Below, piece by piece: positions 7,628 to 16,516 of a stretch of DNA of 64,000 nucleotides. The notes beneath the pieces were generated by a model. That model did no database searches and had not been told where the DNA came from. It saw only the letters and a program-made list of their open reading frames with translations. Source of the DNA: JBEIHX01 sp040381075 (GTDB lineage: Bacteria > Pseudomonadota > Alphaproteobacteria > Caulobacterales > Aquidulcibacteraceae); contig JBEIHX010000010.1 in assembly GCA_040381075.1 (NCBI GenBank), forward strand, positions 1 through 64,000. Reading direction: 5' to 3'. A program made the translations under genes and the position numbers. The first letter of the stretch is position 1. Each line of letters begins with the position of its first letter.

Positions 7628-8932
7628 ATGCTCGCGGATAAGGATCGGATCTTTCTCAACCTGTACGGCCGCCAGGATTGGCGCCTGGAGGCGGCGCGCC
7701 TGCGCGGCGCCTGGAACATGACGCCGGACATGATCGCCTGCGGGCGGGAGTGGATCATCCAGCAGGTGAAGGACTCAGGCCTGCGCGGGCGTGGCGGGGC
7801 GGGGTTCCCGACCGGCCTGAAGTGGTCGTTCATGCCGAAACAGCTGAAGGACCGGCCGCACTACCTCGTGGTGAATGCGGACGAATCCGAACCTGGAACG
7901 TGCAAGGACCGTGACATGATGCGTCACGATCCGCACCTGCTGATCGAAGGTTGCCTCATCGCCTCCTTCGCGATGCAGGCGCACGCCTGCTACATCTACG
8001 TGCGTGGCGAGTATGTGCGCGAGCGCGAGATCCTCGAAGCCGCGATCCGTGAGGCCTACGAGGCCCGTCTGATCGGTCAGGACAACATCCATGGCTGGGA
8101 TTTCGACCTCTATGTGCATCACGGGGCTGGCGCCTACATCTGCGGTGAGGAAACCGCGCTCCTGGAAAGCCTTGAGGGCAAGAAAGGACAGCCAAGGCTG
8201 AAGCCGCCGTTTCCGGCCAACGCTGGCCTCTACGGCTGTCCCACCACTGTGAACAATGTCGAATCCATCGCCGTCGTGCCGACCATCCTGCGCCGCGGCG
8301 CAGCCTGGTTCGCCGGGTTCGGCCGCCCCAACAACGCCGGCGTCAAGGTGTTCTGTGTCTCGGGGCATGTGAACCGGCCCTGCAATGTTGAGGAGGCGAT
8401 GTCCATTCCGCTCAGGCAGCTTCTGGAGGAGCACTGCGGCGGGGTGCGCGGCGGCTGGTCGAACCTGAAAGCGGTGATCCCCGGGGGCTCCTCCGTGCGC
8501 ATGATCACCGCCGAGATGGCCGACGAGGTTCTGATGGACTTTGACAGCCTGTCCGCCCTCAAGTCGGGCCTCGGAACAGCCGCCGTGATCGTCATGGACA
8601 AATCCACCGATCTGGTGCGCGCCATCGCGCGGATCGCGTATTTCTACAAACATGAGAGTTGCGGCCAGTGTACGCCCTGCCGGGAGGGGACCGGATGGAT
8701 GTGGCGGGTGCTCGAGCGCATGGCGAGGGGCGACGCCGACCCGAGCGAGATTGATCTCCTGCTCGATGTGGCGGGCCAGGTGGAAGGCCATACCATCTGT
8801 GCGCTTGGCGATGCGGCCGCATGGCCCATCCAGGGCTTGATCTGGCGCTTCCGCAGCGAAATCGAAGAGCGCATCGCCTCCTATCGAACCGGCAAACCGC
8901 ACGTGGCTGGCGCAGCAGTCGCCGCGGAATAA
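7628..8932 (+). CDS. nuoF: NADH-quinone oxidoreductase subunit F
   Basis: The 51-kDa subunit that binds NADH and FMN and carries cluster N3; electrons enter complex I here. A 434-residue protein with the NADH-binding glycine motif GLRGRGGAGFPTGLKW (about 51-66), the FMN motif GAGAYICGEETALLESLEG, and [4Fe-4S] ligands C345, C348 and C351 (ESCGQCTPCREGT) with C391 (HTICALGD). The start at 7628 is chosen because family members begin MLxDKDRIF; an overlapping longer frame upstream is a shadow of the preceding gene. Confidence 0.97.
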   Translation: MLADKDRIFLNLYGRQDWRLEAARLRGAWNMTPDMIACGREWIIQQVKDSGLRGRGGAGFPTGLKWSFMPKQLKDRPHYLVVNADESEPGTCKDRDMMRHDPHLLIEGCLIASFAMQAHACYIYVRGEYVREREILEAAIREAYEARLIGQDNIHGWDFDLYVHHGAGAYICGEETALLESLEGKKGQPRLKPPFPANAGLYGCPTTVNNVESIAVVPTILRRGAAWFAGFGRPNNAGVKVFCVSGHVNRPCNVEEAMSIPLRQLLEEHCGGVRGGWSNLKAVIPGGSSVRMITAEMADEVLMDFDSLSALKSGLGTAAVIVMDKSTDLVRAIARIAYFYKHESCGQCTPCREGTGWMWRVLERMARGDADPSEIDLLLDVAGQVEGHTICALGDAAAWPIQGLIWRFRSEIEERIASYRTGKPHVAGAAVAAE

Positions 8933-9613
8933 GCCGGACGGCTGCGGTCTGCGCGCTCCGTTGTAAGGCCGGCTGCCGGGACTTTCGCGGTCTGCAAGCT
9001 GAAGGGCGTCAGGCTGGCGGGCCCGTTCCAATCCGCCCAACGGGCGGGGGCGCACAGCCGTCACCCTCGCACCGACGCAGCCACCTCAAGGCGGCGCGGG
9101 AGCAGCCGGTCCAGACCTCCGCCGTGGTGCAGCCGCATCGCTGGCCGCAGGAGCACTGCGCCATGGCCGGCAGCCCCCCGCCACGCCGCGCTGATCATCC
9201 AAGCCGTCGATCCGAGCCGGTCGCCGCCCACAGCAGCCCGACCCACATCAGCCCGACCCAGAGCGGACTTCCCAGAGCGGACTTCCCAGAGCGGACTGCC
9301 CAAAGCGGACTGCCCAAAGCGGACTGCCCAAAGCGGACTGCCCAAAGCGGACCTCCTGGGACTTACCGCACGGGCGAATCGCCCACGCGACCGGCTCTGC
9401 GATGTCTGCTGCGATCCTCACCCGGACGGCGCATGGCCCGCCAGAGCGGGCGTCCTCCGCCGTCCCTTGCGCAGGCCGCCGGCCCGCCAATCCTGCCAAA
9501 ATGCGCCGGCGCCGCAGGGGCGCGCGGGCCAGGGCCCAATCTCGACGCCGCAGCCTCTTGCCGCGCGGCGATAAATCGCCCATCACCCAGCCGCGATCAA
9601 CCGAGCCGGAATC
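8933..9613. other. 681 bp non-coding gap between nuoF and nuoG
   Basis: No gene supported on either strand; the frames that cross it are fragments extended from neighbours or repeat translations. It contains a 15 bp pair AGCCCGACCCA (9235, 9250) and a 14 bp array (9261-9358). No clear promoter was found before nuoG. These two subunits are normally adjacent, so an array-bearing gap of this size inside the operon is unusual. Confidence 0.65.
9261..9358. repeat. 14 bp tandem array, 7 units
   Basis: Units start at 9261, 9275, 9289, 9303, 9317, 9331 and 9345. The early form is GAGCGGACTTCCCA, the later AAGCGGACTGCCCA (four in a row including hybrids), and the last unit is degraded to AAGCGGACCTCCTG. 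Variant units are grouped, which fits stepwise duplication. Confidence 0.95.
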
Positions 9614-11725
9614 ATGACCAAAATCCTCGTCGACGGGCGGGAAATAGATGTGCCGGGAGACTACACGCTGCTGCAGGCCTGCGAGGCCGCCGGCGCAGAA
9701 ATCCCGCGTTTCTGCTATCACGAGCGCCTGTCGATCGCCGGCAATTGCCGGATGTGCCTGATCGAAGTGAAGGTCGCAGGGCGCTCCGGACCCAAGCCGG
9801 TCGCGTCTTGCGCCCAGCAGGTGCGCGATCTGCCGCCGCCCAAGCCCGACCAGGCGCCGCCCGAACTGGTCACCCGCAGCGATGTGGTGCGCAAGGCGCG
9901 CGAAGGGGTGATGGAGTTCCTGCTCATCAATCATCCCCTGGACTGCCCAATCTGCGATCAGGGCGGGGAGTGCGACCTGCAGGACCAGTCGCTCGCCTAT
10001 GGCAGAGCCTCTTCTCGGTTCGACGAAAACAAGCGGGCTGTCGAAGAAAAGTTCATGGGGCCGCTGATCAAAACCGTGATGACGCGCTGCATCCAGTGCA
10101 CGCGCTGCGTCCGGTTCGCCGCCGAAATCGCCGGGGCCGAGGAAATCGGCGCGGCGGGCCGCGGTGAGGACATGGAGATCACCACCTATCTTGAGCAGGC
10201 GGTGCAGTCGGAGTTGTCGGGCAACGTGATCGATCTTTGCCCGGTCGGCGCCCTGACTTCCAAGCCCTACGCCTTCAGCGCGAGGCCCTGGGAACTCAAG
10301 AAGACCGAGACCATTGATGTGATGGATGCGGTCGGCAGCAACATCCGGGTCGATGCGCGCGGCGCAGAGGTGCTGCGGGTGCTGCCGCGGCTCAATGAGG
10401 AGATCAACGAGGAGTGGATTTCCGACAAGACGCGCTACGCCTGCGACGGTCTCAAGCGTCAGCGGCTCGACCGCGCCTACGCGCGCCGCGATGGTCGCCT
10501 GGCGCCAATCGCCTGGCCGCAGGCCCTGGCGCTCGCCGCCGAGCGCCTGTCTGGCGATCCCGCCCGCATCGGCGCGATTGCGGGCGATCTCGCCAGCCTG
10601 GAAGGGATGAAGGCGCTCAAGGATCTCCTGGATCGCCTGGGCGTGGTCAATATGGACTGCCGCCAGGATGGCGCGGCGCTGTCCGGCCAGCGCCAGAGCT
10701 ATCTGTTTAACACGACCATCCTCGGGCTCGAGGATGTGGATGCGCTTCTGCTCGTCGGCACCAATCCGCGCTGGGAGGCGCCGCTGGTCAACGCGCGGAT
10801 CCGGAAAACCTGGCTGCGCGGCGCGCTCAGCGTTGGGCGGATCGGCCCGCCTGTCGATCTGACCTATGAGGTCGCCGAACTTGGCGCGGGGGCCGGTGCG
10901 CTCTCCGACCTCACCGCCGGCGCCGGAAACTTTTTCGATGTTCTGAAAAACGCCCGCAACCCGGCGCTGATCGTTGGGCAGGGCGCGCTCACGCGGCCCG
11001 ACGGCGCCCAGGTTCTGCGCGCCTGCGCGGACATCGCGGCGGCCACGGGCATGGTGCGCGCCGGGGCGGACCCCTGGAACGGCTTCAACGTGCTGCATAC
11101 CGCCGCTGCACGCGTCGGCGGGCTGGATCTCGGCTTCCTGCCGGGGCAGGGCGGCAAGGGCGCACGCGCCATGGCGGCCGGCGGTGTCGACACGCTGATC
11201 CTTCTGGGCGCCGATGAAATCGATCTGGCCGGCGCGTCTGACGCCTTTGTGATCTATGTCGGCAGTCACGGCGATGCGGGCGCTGCACGCGCCGACCTCA
11301 TCCTTCCGGCCGCAGCGTTCACCGAGCAGAACGGGCTCTACGTCAACACCGAGGGGCGGGTGCAGATGTCTGTTCGGTCGGTGTTCGCAAAGGCAGATGC
11401 GCGCGAGGAATGGGCGATCTTCCGGGCATTGTCCGAGCGCGGTCACACGCCGCTCGGGTACGACAGCCTGGAGGATCTGCGCGCGGCTTTGGTGCGCGAG
11501 CATCCGGTTTTGGGCGGGCTCGACTACGCGCCGGGCGCAGCGACCGCGGAAGAGTTTGATCTTGCAGGTGTGGGCGCTCCAGGGCCGCTGGCGGCGGCCG
11601 ATTTCGTCTATCCGATTTCCGACTTTTACCTGACGAACCCGATCGCGCGGGCGTCAAGGACGATGGCGGAATGTTCCAGGACACGCCGGGACGCCGCGGC
11701 GGCGCCTGCGGCGGCGGCGGAGTAG
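9614..11725 (+). CDS. nuoG: NADH-quinone oxidoreductase subunit G
   Basis: The 75-kDa subunit that passes electrons from the NADH module through several iron-sulfur clusters. 703 residues. Ligands seen: C34, C45, C48 and C66 for [2Fe-2S] N1b; H107, C111, C114 and C120 for the His-coordinated N5; C159, C162 and C165 with a later Cys in DLCPVGALT for N4. The C-terminal two thirds is the molybdopterin-oxidoreductase-like domain without a cofactor, as in the family. The start follows the 681 bp gap; CGGAATC precedes the ATG and gives only a weak ribosome site. Confidence 0.97.
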   Translation: MTKILVDGREIDVPGDYTLLQACEAAGAEIPRFCYHERLSIAGNCRMCLIEVKVAGRSGPKPVASCAQQVRDLPPPKPDQAPPELVTRSDVVRKAREGVMEFLLINHPLDCPICDQGGECDLQDQSLAYGRASSRFDENKRAVEEKFMGPLIKTVMTRCIQCTRCVRFAAEIAGAEEIGAAGRGEDMEITTYLEQAVQSELSGNVIDLCPVGALTSKPYAFSARPWELKKTETIDVMDAVGSNIRVDARGAEVLRVLPRLNEEINEEWISDKTRYACDGLKRQRLDRAYARRDGRLAPIAWPQALALAAERLSGDPARIGAIAGDLASLEGMKALKDLLDRLGVVNMDCRQDGAALSGQRQSYLFNTTILGLEDVDALLLVGTNPRWEAPLVNARIRKTWLRGALSVGRIGPPVDLTYEVAELGAGAGALSDLTAGAGNFFDVLKNARNPALIVGQGALTRPDGAQVLRACADIAAATGMVRAGADPWNGFNVLHTAAARVGGLDLGFLPGQGGKGARAMAAGGVDTLILLGADEIDLAGASDAFVIYVGSHGDAGAARADLILPAAAFTEQNGLYVNTEGRVQMSVRSVFAKADAREEWAIFRALSERGHTPLGYDSLEDLRAALVREHPVLGGLDYAPGAATAEEFDLAGVGAPGPLAAADFVYPISDFYLTNPIARASRTMAECSRTRRDAAAAPAAAAE

Positions 11726-11730
11726 GAACG

Positions 11731-12819
11731 ATGGCGGGACTGCAGTCGGACTACGTGCCGTTTCTTGCCCTCGCCCCCGAGGCGGAATGGGCGGTTATGA
11801 AGACCGCTCAGGTTCTCGGCTTCGTTGTTCTGCTGCTGCTGACGCTCGCGTTCATTCTCCTGTTCGACCGCAAGGTCTGGGCTGCGGCGCAGATGCGCAA
11901 GGGGCCCAACGTGGTCGGCCCCTTCGGTCTTTTGCAATCCTTCGCCGACTTCCTGAAGTTCGTGGTCAAGGAAATCGTCATCCCCGCAGGAGCGGACAAG
12001 ACCGTATTCATCCTGGCCCCGCTCATGACCTTCGTCCTCGCCTTCATCGGCTGGGCGGTGATCCCGTGGGCCCCGGGTGTGGTCATCGCTGACCTCAACG
12101 TGGGAATTCTCTATCTGTTTGCTGTCTCCTCGCTTGGTGTCTACGGCATCATCATGGGGGGGTGGGCGTCGAACTCGAAATACCCGTTTCTGGGCAGCCT
12201 TCGGTCGGCGGCGCAGATGGTGAGCTACGAAGTGTCCATCGGCTTTGTCATCGTGACGGTGCTGATCCTGGTTGGTTCCCTGAGCCTGACCGCCGTGGTG
12301 GACGCCCAGGCGGGAGGCGTGTGGAAATGGCACGCCTTCTCGTTTTTGAACCTCAGCGACCCGCTTCGCGCCGGTGTCGGCGTGCTGATGTTCGCCATGT
12401 TTGTGGTGTTCTTCATATCCGCCCTTGCTGAAACCAACCGTCCGCCGTTCGACCTGCCAGAGGCGGAAAGCGAACTCGTGGCGGGCTATCAGGTGGAGTA
12501 CTCCTCCACGCCCTATCTGCTGTTCATGATCGGGGAATATCTCAACATCGTGCTGATGTGCGCGATGATGACCATCCTGTTCCTGGGTGGGTGGCATCTG
12601 CCGTGGGCGGAAGTCACCAACCCATGGGTGGGTTTCCTGGTGTTCTACGTCAAGATCTGGATCGTGTTCTTCCTGTTTGCGATGGTGAAGGCGATCGTGC
12701 CCCGCTACCGCTACGACCAGCTGATGCGGCTTGGCTGGAAGATATTCCTGCCAACGTCGATTGTTGCGGTGGCGCTGGTGGGGGCCTACCGGGTCTACAC
12801 CGCCGCCGGCGCATCGTGA
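11731..12819 (+). CDS. nuoH: NADH-quinone oxidoreductase subunit H
   Basis: Integral membrane subunit that docks the peripheral arm and forms the mouth of the quinone channel. 362 residues with eight or more hydrophobic helices. Conserved stretches are FDRKVWAAAQMRKGPNVVGP, the loop AETNRPPFDLPEAESELVAGY, and FLFAMVKAIVPRYRYDQLM. The start at 11731 lies five bases after the nuoG stop with GGAG just upstream; an in-frame ATG at 11671 falls inside nuoG and would add an unconserved Gly-rich leader. Confidence 0.97.
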   Translation: MAGLQSDYVPFLALAPEAEWAVMKTAQVLGFVVLLLLTLAFILLFDRKVWAAAQMRKGPNVVGPFGLLQSFADFLKFVVKEIVIPAGADKTVFILAPLMTFVLAFIGWAVIPWAPGVVIADLNVGILYLFAVSSLGVYGIIMGGWASNSKYPFLGSLRSAAQMVSYEVSIGFVIVTVLILVGSLSLTAVVDAQAGGVWKWHAFSFLNLSDPLRAGVGVLMFAMFVVFFISALAETNRPPFDLPEAESELVAGYQVEYSSTPYLLFMIGEYLNIVLMCAMMTILFLGGWHLPWAEVTNPWVGFLVFYVKIWIVFFLFAMVKAIVPRYRYDQLMRLGWKIFLPTSIVAVALVGAYRVYTAAGAS

Positions 12820-12830
12820 GGGGGTCCCAG

Positions 12831-13319
12831 ATGTCGCGCTTCTCTCAGGCTGCCCGCGGCGTGCTGATGCTGGATTTTCTCGGCGCATTCGCACTTGCGA
12901 CGCGCAAGGTGTTCGCCCGCAAGCACACCATCAATTACCCGTTTGAGAAGGGGCCGCTGTCACCACGATTCCGCGGTGAGCACGCGCTGCGCCGCTACGC
13001 CAACGGCGAGGAGCGCTGCATCGCCTGCAAGCTGTGCGAGGCGATCTGTCCGGCCCAGGCGATCACCATCGAGGCTGAGCCTCGCGAGGACGGATCGCGC
13101 CGCACGACGCGGTATGACATCGACATGGTGAAGTGCATCTATTGCGGATTCTGCCAGGAAGCCTGTCCTGTCGACGCCATCGTAGAGGGACCGAATTTTG
13201 AATTCGCGACGGAAACCCGCGAGGAACTCTACTACGACAAGGAGCGACTGCTCGCGAACGGCGATCGCTGGGAGCGTGAGATCGCCAGAAATCTTGAGCT
13301 CGATGCTCCCTATCGCTAG
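12831..13319 (+). CDS. nuoI: NADH-quinone oxidoreductase subunit I
   Basis: The 23-kDa subunit carrying clusters N6a and N6b, linking NuoG to NuoB. 162 residues with two ferredoxin-type motifs: C63, C66, C69, C73 (CIACKLCEAICP) and C102, C105, C108, C112 (CIYCGFCQEACP). The N-terminal amphipathic region lies on the membrane. It follows nuoH by 11 bases; the longer open frame upstream is inside nuoH. Confidence 0.97.
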   Translation: MSRFSQAARGVLMLDFLGAFALATRKVFARKHTINYPFEKGPLSPRFRGEHALRRYANGEERCIACKLCEAICPAQAITIEAEPREDGSRRTTRYDIDMVKCIYCGFCQEACPVDAIVEGPNFEFATETREELYYDKERLLANGDRWEREIARNLELDAPYR

Positions 13320-13465
13320 GCGGGTGCGGCGGGCCGGGGCGCACTGCGCAAGAGACAGGGCGGTGCGAAGCAGATAGAAGGCGGCCGGTTCGCAGATCTG
13401 CGCCGGTCAACAACAATGAGCCCGCAAGCGGCGACGCAACGGGCAGGAGAGGGGCGAGCGGGGTC

Positions 13466-14080
13466 ATGGCGCTCGAGACAACGGCATTCTACATCCTGTC
13501 GGCGATCATGCTCGCCGCCGCGCTTGGCGTGGTCGGCGCGCGCAATCCCGTACACTCGGTGCTGTTCCTGATCCTGGCGTTCTTCAACGCAGCCGGATTG
13601 TTTGTGCTCGCCGGCGCGGAACTGCTCGCCATGCTGCTGCTGGTCGTTTATGTGGGCGCGGTGGCCGTCCTGTTCCTGTTCGTGGTCATGATGCTGGATG
13701 TTGACTTCGAGCAGCTGAAGGCAGGCTTTTCGAATTATCTGCCGGTCGCGGTGCTTGTCGCCGCCGGACTGTTGATCGAACTCATCCTTGTCGGGCTCAC
13801 CTGGAACAGGGCGGGTATCGCGCCCGAGTCGCTCGCCCAGCCGCTGCCCCGCGACATAGCCACCAACGCCGAAGCGCTCGGCCATGTGTTGTATGATGAC
13901 TATGTGCTGCTGTTTCAGGTGTCGGGCTTCATCCTGTTCGTTGCGATGGTGGGAGCAATCCTTCTGACGCTTCGCCAGCGCTCGAATGTGCGCCGCCAGA
14001 GCGTCAGCCAGCAGGTCGGACGCAAGCGCGAGGCCAGCGTGGCCATGCTCGACGTCAAATCAGGTCAGGGGATCGACTGA
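13466..14080 (+). CDS. nuoJ: NADH-quinone oxidoreductase subunit J
   Basis: Membrane-arm subunit with five hydrophobic helices; 204 residues. The conserved third-helix region LLLVVYVGAVAVLFLFVVMM, containing the pi-bulge glycine area, is intact. The C-terminal 30 residues are polar and basic. The ATG has GGAGAGGGGCG upstream. The stop overlaps the nuoK start (TGATG). A 146 bp spacer separates it from nuoI, with no gene inside. Confidence 0.95.
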   Translation: MALETTAFYILSAIMLAAALGVVGARNPVHSVLFLILAFFNAAGLFVLAGAELLAMLLLVVYVGAVAVLFLFVVMMLDVDFEQLKAGFSNYLPVAVLVAAGLLIELILVGLTWNRAGIAPESLAQPLPRDIATNAEALGHVLYDDYVLLFQVSGFILFVAMVGAILLTLRQRSNVRRQSVSQQVGRKREASVAMLDVKSGQGID

Positions 14081-14391
14081 TGGGAGACCTTTCGCTCGCC
14101 CATTACCTCACAGTCGCTGCCGCGCTCTTCACCATCGGCGTGTTCGGCGTTTTCGTGAACCGCAAGAACGTCATCGTCATACTCATGTCGATCGAACTCA
14201 TGCTGCTTGCGGTGAACATCAATCTGGTCGCGTTCTCCGTCTTCCTCGGCGACCTTGTGGGGCAGGTCTTCGCCATGTTCGTGCTGACGGTCGCCGCGGC
14301 CGAGGCCGCCGTCGGCCTTGCAATCCTCGTGGTGTACTTCCGAAACCGCGGCGACATCTCCGTCGACGATCTCAACCTGATGAAGGGCTAG
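14080..14391 (+). CDS. nuoK: NADH-quinone oxidoreductase subunit K
   Basis: Small membrane-arm subunit related to MrpC of sodium/proton antiporters. 103 residues, three helices, with the two buried glutamates expected for proton transfer (in MSIELMLLAVNINLV and AAAEAAVGLAILVVYFRN). Overlaps the nuoJ stop by one base and precedes nuoL by four bases, so translational coupling is likely. Confidence 0.96.
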   Translation: MGDLSLAHYLTVAAALFTIGVFGVFVNRKNVIVILMSIELMLLAVNINLVAFSVFLGDLVGQVFAMFVLTVAAAEAAVGLAILVVYFRNRGDISVDDLNLMKG

Positions 14392-14395
14392 CGCG

Positions 14396-16516
14396 ATGAT
14401 TGAACCGATCATCGTCTTCGGGCCCCTGATCGCTGCGCTTGTCGCCGGACTGTTCCAGCGCCTGGTCGGGGACCGCGTCGCAATGAGCGTCACGACGCTC
14501 GTGCTGTTCGTATCGGCCGCCTTGTCCTGGGTGATGTTCCTGCGCTTCTTTGGGGCGCCGGAAGCCTATGTCATCGAGTTGCTGCGCTACATTGATGTCG
14601 CCGGCTTTACCGCTCACTGGTCGATCCGGATCGATGCGCTGTCCGTCACCATGATGGTGGTGATCACCTCAGTCTCCGCCTTGGTGCACCTCTATTCCTG
14701 GGGCTACATGGCGCAGGATCCCCACCGCGCCCGGTTCTTCAGCTATTTGAGCTTTTTCACCTTCGCCATGCTGATGCTGGTCACGGCGGCGGACTTCATG
14801 CAGCTCTTCTTCGGCTGGGAGGGCGTGGGTCTCGCGTCCTACCTGCTGATCGGCTTCTGGTATCAGAAGGCGAGCGCCAATGACGCCGCGATCAAGGCGT
14901 TTGTCGTCAACCGGGTGGGCGACTTCGGGTTTGCGCTTGGCATCATGGCGGTGTTCCTTCTGTTCGGCTCGATCGAGTTCAAGGACGTCTTCGCCGCCGC
15001 GCCCGCCAAAGTCGACGCTGTGTTCGAGATCGGGGGATACGAGATCCGCGCCCTTGAGGCCATTGGCCTGCTGCTGTTTGTCGGCGCGATGGGCAAGTCG
15101 GCGCAGTTTTTCCTGCACACGTGGCTCCCCGACGCGATGGAGGGCCCGACCCCCGTGTCGGCGCTGATCCACGCAGCCACAATGGTCACCGCCGGGGTCT
15201 ATCTCGTCTGCCTGTGCTCGCCGATCTATGAGCACGCGCCGATCGCCCGCGATGTCATCACCATCCTGGGCGCAGTAACCGCCTTCTTTGCGGCCACCAT
15301 CGGGCTGGCGCAGAACGACATCAAGCGTGTGGTCGCGTATTCGACCTGCTCCCAGCTCGGCTTCATGTTCTTTGCCGCGGGCATCGGCGCCTATGAGGCG
15401 GCGATGTTTCATCTGTTCACGCATGCCTTCTTCAAGGCCCTGCTGTTCCTGGGCGCGGGCTCCGTGATCCATGGCATGCACCATGAACAGGACATGCGCC
15501 GCATGGGTGCGCTCGCAGGGCGCATGAAATTCACCTGGATCATGATGCTGCTTGGGACACTCGCGATCACAGGGGTTGGTTTGCCGGGCACGCACTTCGG
15601 CTCGGCCGGCTTCGTGTCCAAGGATGCAATCCTGGAATCGGCCTACGCCGCACAGCAGATGACGAGCGCGGCCACGCTGGCCTTCTGGCTCGGGCTCACC
15701 GCTGCGCTGCTGACGAGCTTCTACTCCTGGCGGCTCATGTTCATGACATTTCAGGGACGGCCGATGTGGGCCGGCGCAGGCCATGAGGGACTCCAGCACG
15801 GCGGCGCGCATGACGCGGGCGAGGTCCACAGCGGCGGCCATCATGCGGCTGCTGCAAACGCGGGCGCCCGCCACGCCCCCCGGGACCATACTGCCGAAGA
15901 CCATACTCCTGAAGACCTCGCCCACGCGGACCACGCGCATGAACCGCATGAGTCTCCGGTGGTGATGCTCGTCCCGCTCGCCGTTCTTGCGCTCGGCGCG
16001 GTTGCGGCTGGCTTTGTCTTCTTCAATCTGTTCGTCGAGAAGGACGGCGCCGCCTTCTGGAAGACGGCGATTTTCCATGGCGCGCACAATCACGTGCTGC
16101 ACGAGCGCCATTATGTGCCTGTCTGGGTCAAATGGGCGCCCTTCGGGGCTTCCATCCTCGGCTTTGTGCTCGCGGTCTGGTTTTATCTTCTGAACCAGGG
16201 CATGGGCGCGCGCATCGCTGCGAACAAAGGCCCGTTGCACACATTTCTCTCAAACAAGTGGTTTTTCGATGAGCTGTACCACTTCGTCTTCGTGCGCGGC
16301 GCGAAGGCTCTGGGAGACGTGTTCTGGAAGATCGGCGATCAACGGCTGATCGATGGACTTGGCCCCAACGGCATGGCTGCTGTCGCGCGGGCCTGCGCGC
16401 GGCGTCTGGTCCGCCTGCAGACGGGGTATGTCTACCATTATGCGTTCCTGATGCTGATTGCGGCGGTCGCCTTCGGCGGCTTCGTGTTGGCGGGCTCTTT
16501 CGGAGGCGCGCCGTGA
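14396..16516 (+). CDS. nuoL: NADH-quinone oxidoreductase subunit L
   Basis: The distal antiporter-like proton pump of complex I with its long lateral helix. 706 residues and about 16 hydrophobic segments. Family hallmarks: GWEGVGLASYLLIGFWYQ with the key Glu, FLHTWLPDAMEGPTPVSALIHAATMVTAG with Lys/His channel residues nearby, and GAVTAFFAATIGLAQNDIKR. Between the antiporter core and the lateral helix, about residues 460-520, is a His-rich, acidic loop with 13 histidines, partly built from 15 bp units (15884-15943). His-rich loops at this place are known in alphaproteobacterial NuoL; the repeat build is the unusual part. Confidence 0.96.
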   Translation: MIEPIIVFGPLIAALVAGLFQRLVGDRVAMSVTTLVLFVSAALSWVMFLRFFGAPEAYVIELLRYIDVAGFTAHWSIRIDALSVTMMVVITSVSALVHLYSWGYMAQDPHRARFFSYLSFFTFAMLMLVTAADFMQLFFGWEGVGLASYLLIGFWYQKASANDAAIKAFVVNRVGDFGFALGIMAVFLLFGSIEFKDVFAAAPAKVDAVFEIGGYEIRALEAIGLLLFVGAMGKSAQFFLHTWLPDAMEGPTPVSALIHAATMVTAGVYLVCLCSPIYEHAPIARDVITILGAVTAFFAATIGLAQNDIKRVVAYSTCSQLGFMFFAAGIGAYEAAMFHLFTHAFFKALLFLGAGSVIHGMHHEQDMRRMGALAGRMKFTWIMMLLGTLAITGVGLPGTHFGSAGFVSKDAILESAYAAQQMTSAATLAFWLGLTAALLTSFYSWRLMFMTFQGRPMWAGAGHEGLQHGGAHDAGEVHSGGHHAAAANAGARHAPRDHTAEDHTPEDLAHADHAHEPHESPVVMLVPLAVLALGAVAAGFVFFNLFVEKDGAAFWKTAIFHGAHNHVLHERHYVPVWVKWAPFGASILGFVLAVWFYLLNQGMGARIAANKGPLHTFLSNKWFFDELYHFVFVRGAKALGDVFWKIGDQRLIDGLGPNGMAAVARACARRLVRLQTGYVYHYAFLMLIAAVAFGGFVLAGSFGGAP
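15884..15943 (+). repeat. 15 bp tandem repeat inside nuoL
   Basis: Four in-frame 15 bp units at 15884, 15899, 15914 and 15929 encode DHTAE, DHTPE, DLAHA and DHAHE. The first two differ at few bases (GACCATACTGCCGAA, GACCATACTCCTGAA); the others are more diverged. They build part of the His-rich loop. Confidence 0.75.

Noticed and set aside
8821..10167. A 448-codon plus-strand frame across the nuoF-nuoG gap
   Set aside because: It starts inside nuoF, translates the array, and ends inside nuoG in another frame; no domain is recognisable.
9248..11503. A 751-codon minus-strand frame antisense to nuoG
   Set aside because: It mirrors the codon structure of a clearly conserved gene; long antisense frames are common at this GC content and no family is recognisable.
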